11,399 nt of DNA from Marinosulfonomonas sp. (GTDB taxonomy: Bacteria > Pseudomonadota > Alphaproteobacteria > Rhodobacterales > Rhodobacteraceae), in assembly GCA_026989405.1 (NCBI GenBank), contig JALSJL010000404.1:1-11399 (forward strand), in the 5' to 3' direction. Numbering within the stretch: position 1 is the first letter of the stretch; each line of letters begins with the position of its first letter. Position numbers and translations under genes: made by a program. The notes beneath the pieces were generated by a model. It worked only from the letters and a program-made list of their open reading frames with translations, was not told the DNA's origin and made no database searches. Below, in pieces: positions 1 to 5,870 of the stretch.

Positions 1-434
1 AGCATCATGTCCATCGCCGCCGTGTCGCCCATCTTCTGGCCCCAGCGCGCCGAGGGCAGGATATGCGGCGAGCGGCTCATGTTTTCGGCCCCGCCCGCCA
101 GCGCGAAGGCGGCGTCGCCCAGCATCAGCGACTGCGCTGCCGAGACAATCGCCTGCGCACCCGAACCGCACAGCCGGTTGACGTTCATCGCCGGGGTCGT
201 CTCGGGCACGCCTGCGCCCATGGCCGCCATCCGGCCAAGATACATGTCCCTGGGTTCGGTATTGATCACCGTGCCAAACACCACCTGCCCGATCTGCGCC
301 GGCGCCACGCCCGAGCGCTCCAGCGCGGCGCGCGATACGATGGCGCCCAGCTCGCTTGGCGGCGTTCCGGCGAGCGCGCCGCCAAAGGTGCCAATGGCGG
401 TGCGGGCCCCGCCCAGTATCACGATATCGGTCAT
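1..434 (-). CDS. bktB: Acetyl-CoA C-acyltransferase (BktB-like beta-ketothiolase), N-terminal part, cut by window edge
   Basis: Thiolases catalyse reversible CoA-dependent cleavage of 3-ketoacyl-CoA in the cytoplasm. The visible 144 residues are a typical thiolase N-terminus: an ARTAIG segment near residues 10-15, and NRLCGSGAQ with nucleophilic Cys89, followed by GGAENMSRSP. The run VINTEPRDMYLGR, and a second match around residues 120-144, resemble Cupriavidus BktB as I remember it, so the symbol is provisional. The start is ATG at 432-434, preceded by AAAAAGGAGAAACGGCC, a good ribosome binding site. The C-terminal two thirds, with the second catalytic Cys and His, lie outside the window. 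It sits 53 bp downstream of the metallophosphoesterase gene on the same strand and may share its transcript. A link to aromatic catabolism through acetoacetyl-CoA is possible but inferred. Confidence 0.93.
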   Translation of the reverse strand, partial: MTDIVILGGARTAIGTFGGALAGTPPSELGAIVSRAALERSGVAPAQIGQVVFGTVINTEPRDMYLGRMAAMGAGVPETTPAMNVNRLCGSGAQAIVSAAQSLMLGDAAFALAGGAENMSRSPHILPSARWGQKMGDTAAMDMM

Positions 435-487
435 GGCCGTTTCTCCTTTTTCGGGCAGGCTAGCACAGCGCAATGCGCGCGCACCCC

Positions 488-1342
488 TTACGTTGCGTCG
501 GGCTCCGGCGCGATGTCAATCCGGGTGATTTCGGGGGGCTGGCCAATGCGCAACGGCACACCGGAAAAGCCCAGACCGGAAGAAATGACCAGCCTGCGCG
601 GCCCGTCCTCGATCAGCCCATGCGCAAAGCGCGCATCGGATCGCAACGCGACCAGCGGGCGCCAGCCAAACAGGTTCAACTGCCCGCCGTGGGTATGCCC
701 GCTGATCTGCAGGCCGGCCCGCGTGTCGCCGCGCCCGAAATAGGCCGGCTCATGCGCCAGCAGGATCGCCGCGGCGCCTTCGGGCACGGGGGCGAAGGCG
801 GTATCAGGCCGATGCAGGCCGCGCCCCGGATCGGTCGGAACCGGGCGCTGGCTGTCCAGCCCGACCAGCCACAAGGGGTGCCCGCCAATTTCAATCGCGC
901 GTGCCTGGTTCTGCAGCAAGGTGACCGGCGTGCCGGCAAGGGCATCCATCATTGCGCAGCTTTCATAGCCGTTGGCCTTTGCCTGCGCGCAGTCTTTCCA
1001 GTCATGGTTTCCCAGTATCGCGAAAACCCCCAGGCCGGCCCTCAGTTCGGCAAGAACCGCCGCAATTTCGGGGGCGCTGGCCAGCCGGCCCGGTATTTTC
1101 CGCTCGCCCAGGTAGTCACCGGCCAGAATGACCAGATCGGGCGACATCGCGTTGACGGTCTCGACGATCCGCGCCATGTGGCGCAGCGACGACCAGGGCG
1201 CGACCACATGCAGGTCGGAAAGCACCACGATATTGAAGCCGGGGCCGCGCCAGTTCTGCAAGCCGACCTGAAAACCGCGCAGCTCGGGCACGCTGCGCAT
1301 GGTCGCCAGCCTGCGTGAATACTTCAGCAACCTGCGCGGCAA
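488..1342 (-). CDS. YkuE/YaeI-like metallophosphoesterase
   Basis: This is a calcineurin-like dinuclear metal phosphoesterase of about 284 residues. Metal and catalytic motifs appear in family order: SDLH (D43, H45), GDYL (D76), GNHD (N112, H113), AHEP (H197) and GHTHGGQ (H216, H218). The GHTHGGQ ending and overall length fit the YkuE/YaeI/LpxG-like class. No signal peptide or membrane anchor is obvious, although many relatives have one. The natural substrate is unknown. The start used here is TTG at 1340-1342, two bases after the marR stop codon, with AGAGGT just upstream inside the end of marR. The alternative ATG at 1298-1300 would remove 14 residues and has a weaker upstream signal. The gene is probably co-transcribed with marR. 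Confidence 0.9.
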   Translation of the reverse strand: MPRRLLKYSRRLATMRSVPELRGFQVGLQNWRGPGFNIVVLSDLHVVAPWSSLRHMARIVETVNAMSPDLVILAGDYLGERKIPGRLASAPEIAAVLAELRAGLGVFAILGNHDWKDCAQAKANGYESCAMMDALAGTPVTLLQNQARAIEIGGHPLWLVGLDSQRPVPTDPGRGLHRPDTAFAPVPEGAAAILLAHEPAYFGRGDTRAGLQISGHTHGGQLNLFGWRPLVALRSDARFAHGLIEDGPRRLVISSGLGFSGVPLRIGQPPEITRIDIAPEPDAT

Positions 1343-1344
1343 TC

Positions 1345-1779
1345 TCAGACCTCTTGGTCAGACAAAAGCGTCTCTAACGCGGCGCGAAACGGCGTCGAGT
1401 CCTTGCCAAGCCTGGCCAGCACCTGCTGTTCGAACGCCAACGCCAGTGGCGTCAGCTCACGCACCATGTCACGCCCTTTTTCGCTCAGCGAAAGGGCAAC
1501 CAGGCGCCGGTCATCGGGGCTCTGCTCCTTGATCACGAAGCCGCGTTCCTCCAGTCGCGTTGCCGCCCGGCTGACCTTGGACTTCTCCATGCCGACCTGG
1601 CGGTAGATCTCGCGGATGCTGATCGGCCCATCTGCCTGGCTCAGGTTGGCCACCACCCGCCATTCCGGCGTCGTGATGCCGAAACGTTCGCGATAGTGGG
1701 CCGAAAAGTCGCGGCTGACGCGTTCGGACAGAACCGCCAACTGGTAGGGCAGGAAATTGCTGAGAACGAATTCGGTCAA
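1345..1779 (-). CDS. MarR-family transcriptional regulator, probable repressor of the neighbouring catabolic operons
   Basis: This is a dimeric winged-helix DNA-binding protein of 144 residues. The N-terminal dimerisation helix is followed by the MarR segment ITTPEWRVV (about 35-43), a helix-turn-helix from about 54 to 80 with recognition helix MEKSKVSRAATRLEERG, and the wing SPDDRRLVALSLSEKG carrying the family's DxR motif. The start is TTG at 1777-1779, because GGAGG lies 7 nt upstream. The in-frame ATG at 1840 would add a Cys-rich, non-family extension and run across the operator. An imperfect palindrome 16 nt upstream of the start matches perfect palindromes before the fumarylacetoacetase and hydroxylase genes, so autorepression and control of those operons are likely. 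The ligand is unknown; an aromatic acid or homogentisate is a reasonable guess. Confidence 0.92.
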   Translation of the reverse strand: MTEFVLSNFLPYQLAVLSERVSRDFSAHYRERFGITTPEWRVVANLSQADGPISIREIYRQVGMEKSKVSRAATRLEERGFVIKEQSPDDRRLVALSLSEKGRDMVRELTPLALAFEQQVLARLGKDSTPFRAALETLLSDQEV

Positions 1780-1786
1780 CCATTGG

Positions 1787-1791
1787 CCTCC
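1787..1791 (-). promoter_or_regulatory. Ribosome binding site deciding the TTG start of marR
   Basis: GGAGG on the minus strand lies 7 nt before TTG at 1777-1779. Neither upstream nor downstream in-frame alternatives have such a signal, so this site sets the start. Confidence 0.75.
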
Positions 1792-1795
1792 GCGG

Positions 1796-1813
1796 TCGAT
1801 GCAAGTGCAACAA
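1796..1813. promoter_or_regulatory. Imperfect MarR operator upstream of marR
   Basis: On the minus strand this reads TTGTTGCACTTGCATCGA. It matches the perfect palindrome upstream of the hydroxylase gene (5803-5820) at 16 of 18 positions, including the central CT. It lies 16 nt upstream of the marR start. A weak candidate promoter on the minus strand (TTGAGT at 1833-1838, TTTGTT at 1809-1814) would overlap it. Binding would give autorepression. The two mismatches suggest lower affinity than at the other two sites. Confidence 0.7.
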
Positions 1814-1850
1814 AGCCACGGATAGGGGCAAGACTCAAGCAATTTGGCCG

Positions 1851-1879
1851 TTGTCGGCGCGCGCCGGTGGCCTTACCAT
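1851..1879 (+). promoter_or_regulatory. Candidate promoter of the DUF808 gene
   Basis: TTGTCG (1851-1856) and TACCAT (1874-1879) are separated by 17 bp, each matching the sigma70 consensus at 4 of 6 positions, and lie 41 bp before the chosen start. This rests on consensus matching alone. Confidence 0.35.
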
Positions 1880-1919
1880 GCCGAAAGATCAGGGGCCCCG
1901 ACAATCAGGGATGGCGCGC

Positions 1920-2882
1920 ATGAGCGGATTGCTTGCACTACTCGACGATGTTGCCGCCATTACCAAGGTGGCCGCAGCTTCCGTTGATGATGTTGCGGGT
2001 CAGGCCGCCAAGGCCGGGGCCAAGGCCGCCGGTGCCGTGATCGATGACGCCGCCGTTACGCCACAGTATGTGTCGGGCTTCGACGCCTCGCGCGAACTGC
2101 CGATCGTCTGGCGCATCACCAAGGGCTCGATCCGCAACAAGTTGCTGATCCTGCTGCCCGCCGCGCTGCTGCTGTCGGCCTTTGCGCCCTGGGCCATCAG
2201 CCCGCTGCTGATGCTGGGCGGCGCTTACCTGAGTTTTGAGGGGGCCGAGAAGATCTGGCACCTGATCTTCCCGGCCAGACACAGCGCCGGGAAGCAGAAA
2301 ACAGTGTCTGATCCTGCCCATCTGGAAGAAGAAAAGGTGTCGGGCGCCATCAAGACCGACTTTATCCTGTCGGCCGAGATCATGACCATCGCGCTCTCGT
2401 CCATCGACCTTGGGCCCCTCTGGCAACAGGCGCTGGTGCTGGCCGTGGTCGGGCTGGGCATTACCGCGCTGGTCTATGGCTCGGTTGCGCTGATCGTGAA
2501 GGCCGACGATTTCGGCCTGCTTCTTGCCCGCCGTGGGCGGCTGCGCATCACGCGCCGTTTCGGTTGCGCCGTGCTGCGGTTCATGCCGCGCTTCATGACG
2601 GCACTGATGACTGTGGGCACGGTTGCAATGCTCTGGGTGGGCGGCTCTATCCTTTTGCACGGGCTGGAGCAACTTGGCTATGGCGCGCCGGCCCACAGTG
2701 TCGAACAATGGGCCGAAACAGTCGGTCATACGGTCCCCGCCTCCATTGCCAAGGCCACGCAGTGGCTGACGCGCGCCGCGCTTGATGCCGTGTTTGGCCT
2801 TGCCGTGGGCCTTGTGCTGCTGCCGATTGCGTCAGTTGTGCTCAAACCCCTGGTGGGGCTGTTGCGCCGCCGGGACGCCTGA
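1920..2882 (+). CDS. DUF808 (YedI-like) inner-membrane protein
   Basis: This is a 320-residue membrane protein of unknown function. The opening MSGLLALLDDVA, the later VSGFDASRELPIVW and the run FAPWAISPLLMLGGAYLSFEG are hallmarks of the DUF808/YedI family as I remember E. coli YedI, which is about 305 residues. Hydrophobic segments fall near residues 73-106 (probably two spans), 148-162, 168-194, 224-247 and 288-316. The C-terminus is basic (LLRRRDA). ATG at 1920 is preferred because it gives the family's N-terminus and has AGGGA about 9 nt upstream; in-frame starts at 1911 and 1851 add non-family residues. The gene lies between the divergent marR and the fumarylacetoacetase operon. Nothing in the sequence ties its function to the pathway. 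Confidence 0.9.
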   Translation: MSGLLALLDDVAAITKVAAASVDDVAGQAAKAGAKAAGAVIDDAAVTPQYVSGFDASRELPIVWRITKGSIRNKLLILLPAALLLSAFAPWAISPLLMLGGAYLSFEGAEKIWHLIFPARHSAGKQKTVSDPAHLEEEKVSGAIKTDFILSAEIMTIALSSIDLGPLWQQALVLAVVGLGITALVYGSVALIVKADDFGLLLARRGRLRITRRFGCAVLRFMPRFMTALMTVGTVAMLWVGGSILLHGLEQLGYGAPAHSVEQWAETVGHTVPASIAKATQWLTRAALDAVFGLAVGLVLLPIASVVLKPLVGLLRRRDA

Positions 2883-2892
2883 TATGTTGGCC

Positions 2893-2921
2893 TTGACTTC
2901 GTTGCATCTGCAACGATATTG
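2893..2921 (+). promoter_or_regulatory. Probable sigma70 promoter of the fumarylacetoacetase operon
   Basis: TTGACT at 2893-2898 matches the -35 consensus at 5 of 6 positions. Seventeen bases later comes ATATTG (2916-2921); GATATT at 2915-2920 is an alternative with 16-bp spacing. The spacer is almost exactly the operator palindrome, so repressor and RNA polymerase would exclude each other. It is the best core promoter in the 101-bp gap and implies a 5' leader of roughly 55 nt. Confidence 0.65.
2899..2916. promoter_or_regulatory. Perfect MarR-type operator upstream of fumarylacetoacetase
   Basis: TCGTTGCATCTGCAACGA has perfect 8-bp inverted arms around a 2-bp centre. It is identical to the site at 5803-5820 except for the two central bases. 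Length and symmetry are typical of MarR-dimer operators. It sits between the -35 and -10 boxes, the usual position for repression. Confidence 0.82.
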
Positions 2922-2983
2922 CGGGCCACAGGCTGCACGCACGGCCGGGGCCGAATTCCGGCATTGAAAACAGGGGAAACCAC

Positions 2984-4249
2984 ATGCCGTTGCTCGAAAG
3001 CTGGGTCGCCAGCGCCAACGAACCAACCACCGATTTTCCGCTGAACAACCTGCCGTATGGCGTGTTTTCGACAGCAGATGCAGAGCCGCGCTGCGGCGTT
3101 GCCATCGGTGACATGATCCTTGATGTGGCGGCTGCCGAAGAAGCAGGCGTTCTGACCCCGGCCGAAGAGCCGGTATTCGACGTGCCGTTCTGGAATGACT
3201 TCATGGAGTTGGGGGCCGACACCTGGGCCGAATTTCGCGCCGAGTTGACAGGTGCGCTGGCCGCAAACAGCCCGAAAAAGCCCGCGTTAGAGCCTTTTCT
3301 GGTGCCGCAGTCCGAGGCCACGCTGCACATGCCCTTCGCGGTCAGCGAATACACCGATTTCTACGCCGGCATGCAGCACGCCATGAACATGGGCGCGATC
3401 CTGCGCGGCTCGCCCGACCTTCCGGCCAACTGGCTGCACATTCCGATCGGATACAACGGCCGCGCGTCCTCCGTCGTGGTGTCGGGCACCGATATCCACC
3501 GCCCGCTTGGCCAGACCAGGGCCCCGGATGCCGACATGCCAGGCTTTGGCCCCAGCAAACGGCTGGACATCGAGCTGGAAATGGGCGCCATCGTCGGCAC
3601 CGGCTCGACCCTCGGTCAGCCGATCAGCACGGCGCAGGCCGATGAAATGATCTTCGGCTACGTCCTGCTCAATGACTGGTCGGCACGCGACATCCAGGGC
3701 TGGGAATATCAGCCGCTCGGGCCGTTCCAGGGCAAGGCGTTCGGCACCTCGATCAGCCCGTGGATCGTGACCGCCGCCGCTCTCGAAGATTTCCGCACCC
3801 CGGTGCCGCCGCGCGAAAAGCCGCTTCTGCCCTACCTGCACGAGGAAAAACCCGGCCTCTACGACATCAACCTCGAAGTGCTGATGCAACCCGCCGGCGC
3901 CGAGCGTGCGACAGTCATCTCGCGCACCAACTACAACCGCATGTATTACTCGGCAGCGCAGCAACTGTGCCACCACGCCATCGGTGGCTGCGAGATGAGC
4001 CCCGGAGACCTGCTTGGTTCCGGCACGATCTCCGGTCCGACCCGGGACGAATTCGGCTCGCTCATGGAACTCAGCTGGGCCGGACGCGAACCCTTCACGC
4101 TTGATACCGGTGAACAGCGCAGCTTCATCGAAGACGGCGACACCCTGACCCTGCGCGGTCACGCCCAGGGCAACGGGTTTCGCATCGGCTTTGGCGACTG
4201 CACAGGCACCATCTTGCCTGCAATAGACACACCTGACTGGGCAAAATGA
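2984..4249 (+). CDS. fahA: Fumarylacetoacetase (EC 3.7.1.2)
   Basis: It hydrolyses 4-fumarylacetoacetate to fumarate and acetoacetate, the last step of tyrosine/homogentisate breakdown in the cytoplasm. The protein is 421 residues, the usual length of the large eukaryote-like FAH class. An N-terminal domain of about 118 residues precedes the catalytic domain. Active-site residues known from mouse FAH are all present: D125 and H132 (YTDFYAGMQHA), E197 and E199 (DIELEM), D231, R235 and Q238 (NDWSARDIQ), Y242 and K251. Later blocks ASGTISG-like GSGTISG and GHAQGNGFRIGFG also match. The start ATG at 2984 has AGGGGA about 6 nt upstream. It heads an operon with a VOC gene (ATGA overlap) and an MBL-fold gene, under the operator at 2899-2916. 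The full FAH form argues against the shorter fumarylpyruvate hydrolases of the gentisate pathway. Confidence 0.97.
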   Translation: MPLLESWVASANEPTTDFPLNNLPYGVFSTADAEPRCGVAIGDMILDVAAAEEAGVLTPAEEPVFDVPFWNDFMELGADTWAEFRAELTGALAANSPKKPALEPFLVPQSEATLHMPFAVSEYTDFYAGMQHAMNMGAILRGSPDLPANWLHIPIGYNGRASSVVVSGTDIHRPLGQTRAPDADMPGFGPSKRLDIELEMGAIVGTGSTLGQPISTAQADEMIFGYVLLNDWSARDIQGWEYQPLGPFQGKAFGTSISPWIVTAAALEDFRTPVPPREKPLLPYLHEEKPGLYDINLEVLMQPAGAERATVISRTNYNRMYYSAAQQLCHHAIGGCEMSPGDLLGSGTISGPTRDEFGSLMELSWAGREPFTLDTGEQRSFIEDGDTLTLRGHAQGNGFRIGFGDCTGTILPAIDTPDWAK

Positions 4250-4608
4250 CGATTGCGCTCGATCATATCCAACTGGCGATACCCGCCGGGGCCGAAGCCG
4301 ATTGCCGCGCCTTCTGGGCCGGTATCCTGAATTTCGACGAGATCGATAAACCGGAGACGCTGAAGGCGCGCGGCGGCGCATGGTTTCGCGCCGGAACAGT
4401 TGACTTGCACCTCGGCGTCGAGTCCGATTTCCGGCCGGCCACCAAGGCGCACCCGGCCTTTCGCGTGAGCACGCTTGACGATCTTGCCGCAGCCCTTGCG
4501 CATGCTGGGCACGCGGTCCGATGGGATGATGCCATCGACGGCCGCCGCCGCTTTTTCACCGATGACCCGGTCGGCAATCGCCTCGAATTCATGGACGCCG
4601 CCACCTGA
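4246..4608 (+). CDS. Small VOC (glyoxalase/bleomycin-resistance) family protein
   Basis: This 120-residue protein has the paired beta-alpha-beta-beta-beta layout of the vicinal oxygen chelate superfamily. The first module opens with LDHIQLAIPAG (H7) and includes DLHLG (H55). The second runs from AFRVSTLDDL to DPVGNRLEFMD (E114). H7, H55 and E114 could form a metal site of the H/H/E kind, as in single-domain VOC dimers. Its ATG overlaps the fahA stop (ATGA at 4246-4249) and it lacks its own ribosome binding site, so translation should be coupled to fahA. That suggests a role in the same pathway, but substrate and reaction cannot be read from the sequence. It could also be a metal-binding or resistance-type VOC protein with no catalytic role. 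Confidence 0.88.
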   Translation: MTIALDHIQLAIPAGAEADCRAFWAGILNFDEIDKPETLKARGGAWFRAGTVDLHLGVESDFRPATKAHPAFRVSTLDDLAAALAHAGHAVRWDDAIDGRRRFFTDDPVGNRLEFMDAAT

Positions 4609-4620
4609 CTTCATCTTGCC

Positions 4621-4641
4621 CCAAATACTCCCGCCGGAGGC
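4621..4641 (-). repeat. Short intergenic motif, copy 1 (inverted relative to copy 2)
   Basis: On the minus strand it reads GCCTCCGGCGGGAGTATTTG. The first 12 bases and the TATTTG are shared with the copy at 8312-8331. It lies in the 73-bp gap between the VOC and MBL genes. I associate such motifs with intergenic regions of Rhodobacteraceae genomes, from memory. Its function is unknown. Confidence 0.6.
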
Positions 4642-4681
4642 TCCCACATCGCCGCCAGCGCAACGCAAAAAGGAAAGACCA

Positions 4682-5632
4682 ATGGCCAAAGCCTTCGCAT
4701 CCCAGGGTGACCTGAGCGAAAAGAAGACCTCATTCACCGAAATCGGCCCGGGCTTGTGGGCCTTCACCGCCGAGGGCGATCCGAACTCGGGCGTGATCAT
4801 CGGCGACGACAGCGTGATGGTGATCGAGGCCCAGGCCACCCCGCGTCTTGCCCAGAAGGTGATCGACGAAATTCGCAAGGTCACCGACAAGCCGATCAGC
4901 CACCTGGCGCTCACCCATTACCACGCGGTGCGGGTGCTGGGGGCCTCGGCCTACGGGGCCGGACAGATCATCATGGGCGAAAAGGCCCGCGCCATGGTGG
5001 CCGAGCGCGGCCAGGAAGACTGGGACAGCGAATTCCAGCGCTTTCCGCGCCTGTTCGAAGGCCATGAAAGCATCCCCGGCCTGACTTGGCCGACAACCAC
5101 CTTCAACGACCGGATGAGTGTCTATCTTGGCCAAAGACGCATCGACCTGATGCACCTCGGCCGCGCCCATACCGCCGGCGACATCGTGATCCACGTCCCC
5201 GATGCCAATGTGATGTTCACCGGCGATATCGTCGAATACAAATCCGCCTGCTACTGTGGCGACGGGCATTTTCACGACTGGCCCGCCACCCTGGGCCGGA
5301 TCCGCGGCTTCAACTTGGACGCCATTGCCCCGGGGCGTGGCGACGCGCTGACGGGGCGCGAAAAGGTCAACGCGGCGCTGGACCTGACCGAAGACTTCAT
5401 CCGCTCGACCTACCGGCCGGCGGCACGCGTCGCGCTGAAGGGGGGCAGCCTGAAGGACGCCTGGGACGCGGTGCGCGAAGAATGCGACCCCAAGTTCAAG
5501 GATTACGCGATCTACGAACACTGCCTGCCCTTCAACGTGGCGCGGGCCTATGACGAAGCTCGCGACATCGACACGCCGCGCATCTGGACGGCCCAGCGCG
5601 ATATTGAAATGTGGGAAGCGCTGCAGGGCTGA
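4682..5632 (+). CDS. MBL-fold metallohydrolase-like protein with degenerate metal motif
   Basis: This 316-residue protein is recognisable as metallo-beta-lactamase fold: LTHYHAVR (76-84), HLGRAHTAGD (158-167) and VMFTGDIVE (177-185) correspond to the HxHxDH, H and D ligand motifs. In canonical enzymes the first motif reads HxHxDH. Here H79 and H81 remain, but Asp and His are replaced by V83 and R84. The usual final His in a GHG-like loop is R219 (APGRGD). H79, H81 and H163 with D182 could still hold one metal ion. An unusual CYCGDGHFH stretch (190-198) follows the Asp motif and may supply other ligands. The ATG at 4682 has AAGGAAAGA upstream, and it follows the VOC gene by 73 bp. It probably belongs to the fahA operon, with an unknown reaction, possibly thioester or lactone hydrolysis. 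Confidence 0.9.
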   Translation: MAKAFASQGDLSEKKTSFTEIGPGLWAFTAEGDPNSGVIIGDDSVMVIEAQATPRLAQKVIDEIRKVTDKPISHLALTHYHAVRVLGASAYGAGQIIMGEKARAMVAERGQEDWDSEFQRFPRLFEGHESIPGLTWPTTTFNDRMSVYLGQRRIDLMHLGRAHTAGDIVIHVPDANVMFTGDIVEYKSACYCGDGHFHDWPATLGRIRGFNLDAIAPGRGDALTGREKVNAALDLTEDFIRSTYRPAARVALKGGSLKDAWDAVREECDPKFKDYAIYEHCLPFNVARAYDEARDIDTPRIWTAQRDIEMWEALQG

Positions 5633-5653
5633 CCGGCCCTGTCCACCGGCCGG
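5633..5653 (+). terminator. Weak GC hairpin after the MBL-fold gene
   Basis: CCGGCC (5633-5638) can pair with GGCCGG (5648-5653) across a 9-nt loop, starting right after the stop codon. There is no U-tract behind it, so termination would be inefficient or Rho-dependent. Both arms are themselves palindromic, which weakens the call. Confidence 0.3.
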
Positions 5654-5656
5654 CGT

Positions 5657-5792
5657 GACTTTCACCATGACATGACGCAGTTTCTTTTCGCGCCACATGG
5701 AAAGCGTTGCCCGCCATGACCTTGGCGCGCGGCCCCTCCTGCTGATTGCCGCCAACATCGCGACTTTCACTTTCATGCGCCCGACATGAAAG
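5657..5792. repeat. Repeated GACTTTCAC...GACATGA modules in the hydroxylase upstream region
   Basis: The 238-bp gap before the hydroxylase holds no gene. GACTTTCAC occurs at 5657-5665 and again at 5762-5770, exactly 105 bp apart. Each copy is followed by GACATGA (5669-5675 and 5783-5789). The second module includes a perfect 8-bp inverted repeat, CTTTCATG (5770-5777) and CATGAAAG (5785-5792), with a 7-nt loop. It lies just upstream of the MarR-type operator. It could be a binding site for a second regulator or a transcript hairpin. Confidence 0.5.
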
Positions 5793-5802
5793 CCCATCTG
5801 GT

Positions 5803-5820
5803 TCGTTGCACTTGCAACGA
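5803..5820. promoter_or_regulatory. Perfect MarR-type operator upstream of the hydroxylase operon
   Basis: TCGTTGCACTTGCAACGA has perfect 8-bp arms with a CT centre. It is identical in both arms to the site at 2899-2916 and matches the marR site at 16 of 18 positions. It lies 50 bp before the hydroxylase start and overlaps the candidate -35 box. Confidence 0.82.
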
Positions 5821-5834
5821 TTATCCGATAGAGT
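5806..5834 (+). promoter_or_regulatory. Candidate promoter of the hydroxylase operon
   Basis: TTGCAC (5806-5811) and TAGAGT (5829-5834) are 17 bp apart, each matching 4 of 6 consensus positions. The -35 lies inside the operator palindrome, which fits repression. The predicted leader is about 30 nt. Confidence 0.5.
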
Positions 5835-5870
5835 GCCGTTACCCGAACCCCGAGCCGCAGGAGCCGTGGC

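Noticed and set aside
1780..1842. Longer MarR protein starting at ATG 1840-1842
   Set aside because: It would place the operator inside the gene and add a Cys-rich tail unlike the family; GGAGG before the TTG at 1779 decides the start.
1938..2729. A 263-codon minus-strand frame opposite the DUF808 gene
   Set aside because: Gln/His/Arg-rich shadow; the plus frame shows clear membrane spans and family motifs.
3287..4381. A 364-codon minus-strand frame opposite fahA
   Set aside because: The plus strand encodes FahA with all active-site residues; the antisense frame has no recognisable motif.
4475..4681. Longer form of the MBL-fold protein starting inside the VOC gene
   Set aside because: The extra 69 residues are the VOC gene read in another frame; ATG at 4682 has its own ribosome binding site.
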